Origin: Bacteroidota bacterium
Lineage (GTDB): Bacteria > Bacteroidota > Bacteroidia > M30B66
Assembly: GCA_020438185.1 (NCBI GenBank)
Contig: JAGQVC010000052.1
Location: forward strand, 1-8,425
DNA: 8,425 nt
Direction: 5' to 3'
The stretch's first letter is position 1, and the number at the start of each line of letters is the position of its first letter. Shown piece by piece: positions 6,574 through 8,425 of the stretch. The notes below the pieces were generated by a model. That model saw only the letters and a program-made list of their open reading frames with translations. It did not search any database and was not told the origin of the DNA. The translations under genes and the position numbers were made by a program.

Positions 6574-6906
6574 ATTTTGTTTTATCAGGATTTGGTAAGA
6601 AGAATTCCGATTCCTGATAAAGTGCTTGAATACGCAGTCAAGATGGCGGTAAAAACTCGCGCCAACTCGGAACACGCACCTGATGTAGTTAAAAAATATC
6701 TTGCCTGGGGTGCAGGCCCCAGGGCTTCTCAGTTTTTAGTATTAGGTGCTAAATGCCATGCTGCAATCAGAGGGCGCTACTCACCCGACATGGAAGATGT
6801 GAATGCTGTGGCAACCGCAATTTTAAGACATCGCGTAATCCGCAATTACAAAGCGGAGGCGGAAGGCATTTCTGTCGAAAGCATTATCGACCAGCTCAAG
6901 GAGTAA
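6574..6906 (+). pseudogene. moxR: MoxR C-terminal lid domain, stranded behind the in-frame stop
   Basis: This is the direct in-frame continuation of the preceding ORF, with no shift and no other lesion, ending at TAA 6904-6906. It encodes the MoxR lid: LFYQDLVRRIPIPDKVLEYA, then TRANSEHAPD, the sensor-2 motif GAGPRASQ (Arg at about residue 262 of the full-length frame), and RHRVIRNY near the end. It lacks its own ATG at the natural boundary. A TTG at 6577 is the only nearby restart candidate and has no ribosome-binding site. The clean conservation of this part suggests the stop is very recent or a sequencing error, not old decay. Read together with the preceding feature this is one broken gene. 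Confidence 0.85.
6581..6621 (+). repeat. Perfect 10-bp inverted repeat just after the moxR stop
   Basis: TTTATCAGGA (6581-6590) and TCCTGATAAA (6612-6621) are exact reverse complements around a 21-nt spacer. The repeat starts seven bases past the TAA at 6571-6573 and lies within the MoxR reading frame. It could fold as an mRNA stem-loop; a chance origin from codon usage is also reasonable. Confidence 0.6.
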
Positions 6907-6920
6907 TTTGGAACATGCAT

Positions 6921-6955
6921 AAAAAAAGCCGGATTTATTCCGGCTTTTTTCTTTT
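6921..6955. terminator. Bidirectional intrinsic terminator between moxR and gap
   Basis: A run of seven As (6921-6927), stem GCCGGA (6928-6933), 5-nt loop, TCCGGC (6939-6944) and a run of six Ts (6945-6950, then CTTTTT). The A-run pairs with the T-run, so the hairpin has a U-tract in both orientations. It follows moxR by 14 bases and lies 19 bases past the gap stop, ending both converging transcripts. Confidence 0.92.
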
Positions 6956-6974
6956 TATACGATTAAGGCTTCTA

Positions 6975-8425
6975 TCAATAATATGTGAGTCTGATTACAT
7001 CAGCAAGATGTTTTGCCAACCTGATTACCTGACGGGTATAGCCGTATTCATTGTCGTACCATACGTAAAGGACAATTGATTTTTTATCATTTGCAACAAT
7101 CGTAGCCGGACTGTCAACGATCGAAGCGCACGGATTTCCAACAAGGTCGCTGGAAACAAGTTCATTGGAAATAGAATATTGAATTTGCTCAACAAGTTCG
7201 CCTTTCAGAGCAGCGTTCCTCAGTACAGAATTTACATCTTCACGTGAGGTTTCAGTATCAACCGTCAGCTTCAGAATCGCAAGAGATACATTGGGTGTAG
7301 GAACCCGCACCGCATTGGATGTGAGTTTACCTCCAAGTTCAGGGATTACTTTAGCAACTGCACTACCAGCACCAGTCTCGGTAATCACCATATTTAATGC
7401 AGCAGCTCTGCCTCGGCGGTACTTCTTGTGGAAGTTATCCAGTAAGTTTTGGTCGTTGGTATATGAGTGAATGGTTTCAATATGTCCTCCAACAATGCCC
7501 AGATTTTTATGGATTACCTGCAGAACCGGAACAATTGCATTTGTAGTGCAGGATGCAGCAGAAAAAATACTTTCATTCTCAGCAGAAGCTGAAGAATGAT
7601 TCACTCCGTGAACAATATTAGGAATGTCGCCTTTGCCCGGAGCCGTCAACAGTACTTTGGAAATTCCTTTGGAACTCAGGTGCTTGGAAAGCCCTTCACG
7701 GTCGCGGGAAATACCTGTGTTGTCAATTACAAGAGCATTATTAATTCCGTATTGGGTATAATCAATGTCAGCAGGATCTTTTGCCGCGATCATTTTTACG
7801 GTATGCCCGTTAATAATCAAAGCATGGTTTTCCACATCTTCGATTATTGTTCCCGGAAACGGTCCATGAACAGAGTCGGTCCTTAATAATGCAGCTCTTT
7901 TGATAATATCTTCAGCTGAGTTGCTTCTTGTAACGATAGCACGTAACCGGAGTTGCTCCCCTTTTCCGGCCTGAATAATTAATTCACGGGCAGCTATTCT
8001 TCCAATTCTCCCGAATCCATATAGCACAACGTCTTTTGGGGTTAAAACGCGCTTGTCTTTACCTATAAAAGGACCCAGTTTATCAGTAATAAATTCTGAA
8101 GCTCCGGCATATGCGGCTTTTTCATTTATCCACTCTGTGGCCAATCTGCCAATATCAATTCGTGCAGGTGCAATGTCCTTCGAAGCAATTTCTCTTGCCA
8201 GTGTTAAACTGTCATGAACGGTGATTTTTCTTCCTACAAAATTCTGAGCGTAATTATGCAGCTGAAGAATTTCGCTGGCGCTTCTGTCTACCAGTTGGTT
8301 GCGGAAAATCAGTAACTCAACACTGTGGTCAAACCACAGGGTGCCAACAATGTGAATGAGCTCAATGGCTGCTTTTTCGTCCTGAATCCATTCGCTTAGT
8401 TCGGATTCATAGCTTGCAGGTTGTA
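6975..8425 (-). CDS. gap: Glyceraldehyde-3-phosphate dehydrogenase, long form with N-terminal extension (5' end beyond the right edge)
   Basis: Cytoplasmic enzyme interconverting glyceraldehyde 3-phosphate and 1,3-bisphosphoglycerate in glycolysis/gluconeogenesis. 482 residues are visible; the frame is open to the edge, so only a short N-terminal piece is missing. The Rossmann start YGFGRIGR lies near visible residues 135-142, the catalytic cysteine in SAASCTTNAI at 292, the catalytic histidine in HSYTNDQ near 319, and the C-terminal signature WYDNEYGY near 455-462. The roughly 130 residues before the Rossmann fold are an extension absent from classical GAPDH (about 335 residues). They contain a helical region and the stretch APARIDIGRLATEW. 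The residue after the second Rossmann strand, normally Asp in NAD-dependent enzymes, is Arg (IVTRSN, codon 7926-7928), which points to possible NADP use. The true start is not visible; the leftmost TTG-type start at 8144 is inside the gene, not its beginning. Confidence 0.95.
   Translation of the reverse strand, partial: QPASYESELSEWIQDEKAAIELIHIVGTLWFDHSVELLIFRNQLVDRSASEILQLHNYAQNFVGRKITVHDSLTLAREIASKDIAPARIDIGRLATEWINEKAAYAGASEFITDKLGPFIGKDKRVLTPKDVVLYGFGRIGRIAARELIIQAGKGEQLRLRAIVTRSNSAEDIIKRAALLRTDSVHGPFPGTIIEDVENHALIINGHTVKMIAAKDPADIDYTQYGINNALVIDNTGISRDREGLSKHLSSKGISKVLLTAPGKGDIPNIVHGVNHSSASAENESIFSAASCTTNAIVPVLQVIHKNLGIVGGHIETIHSYTNDQNLLDNFHKKYRRGRAAALNMVITETGAGSAVAKVIPELGGKLTSNAVRVPTPNVSLAILKLTVDTETSREDVNSVLRNAALKGELVEQIQYSISNELVSSDLVGNPCASIVDSPATIVANDKKSIVLYVWYDNEYGYTRQVIRLAKHLADVIRLTYY

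Noticed and set aside
6704..6723. CCTGGGG/CCCCAGG hairpin in the moxR lid region
   Set aside because: It encodes the conserved sensor-2 WGAGPRA stretch; GC-rich Gly/Pro codons make such repeats by chance and no T-run follows.

Overview
The window looks like ordinary chromosome from a member of the Bacteroidota, probably class Bacteroidia. The basis is three Bacteroidota-type promoter -7 boxes (exact or near TAnnTTTG), weak or missing Shine-Dalgarno sequences, a moderately AT-rich composition, and the gene content: a two-parvulin foldase, a SurA-like lipoprotein, SurA, MoxR and a long-form GAPDH. I see no transposase, integrase, tRNA, rRNA or CRISPR array. This placement is inferred from the sequence alone.

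The left part (1-1460) is read on the minus strand. It holds the first 141 residues of IMP dehydrogenase (guaB, running off the left edge). Upstream of it is an unrecognised seven-helix membrane protein. Each has a TATATTTG -7 box close to its start. A divergent intergenic region (1461-1644) separates them from the plus-strand genes. It carries a plausible promoter for the foldase operon and a 26-bp dyad that covers that promoter's -33 element.

The middle part (1645-6906) is a plus-strand run of four genes for envelope protein biogenesis. They are a secreted 669-residue foldase with two parvulin domains, a 287-residue lipoprotein resembling the non-catalytic part of SurA, a SurA-type chaperone/isomerase with two parvulin-like domains, and a MoxR-family AAA+ ATPase. 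A strong intrinsic terminator lies between the first and second genes. The second and third genes overlap by 32 bp. The MoxR gene has an in-frame TAA at 6571-6573, and its reading frame is otherwise intact on both sides. This is either a recent nonsense mutation, a sequencing error or, less likely, readthrough. A perfect 10-bp inverted repeat follows the stop within 8 bases.

The right part (6907-8425) has a compact hairpin terminator shared by two converging transcripts. It is followed by a minus-strand, long-form glyceraldehyde-3-phosphate dehydrogenase that runs off the right edge (482 residues visible).

The three folding factors probably act in series on outer-membrane and secreted proteins in the periplasm. 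I found no clear new defence or mobile system. The points most worth a second look are the interrupted moxR, the uncharacterised membrane protein, the reciprocal loss of parvulin histidines in SurA, and the operator-like dyad.
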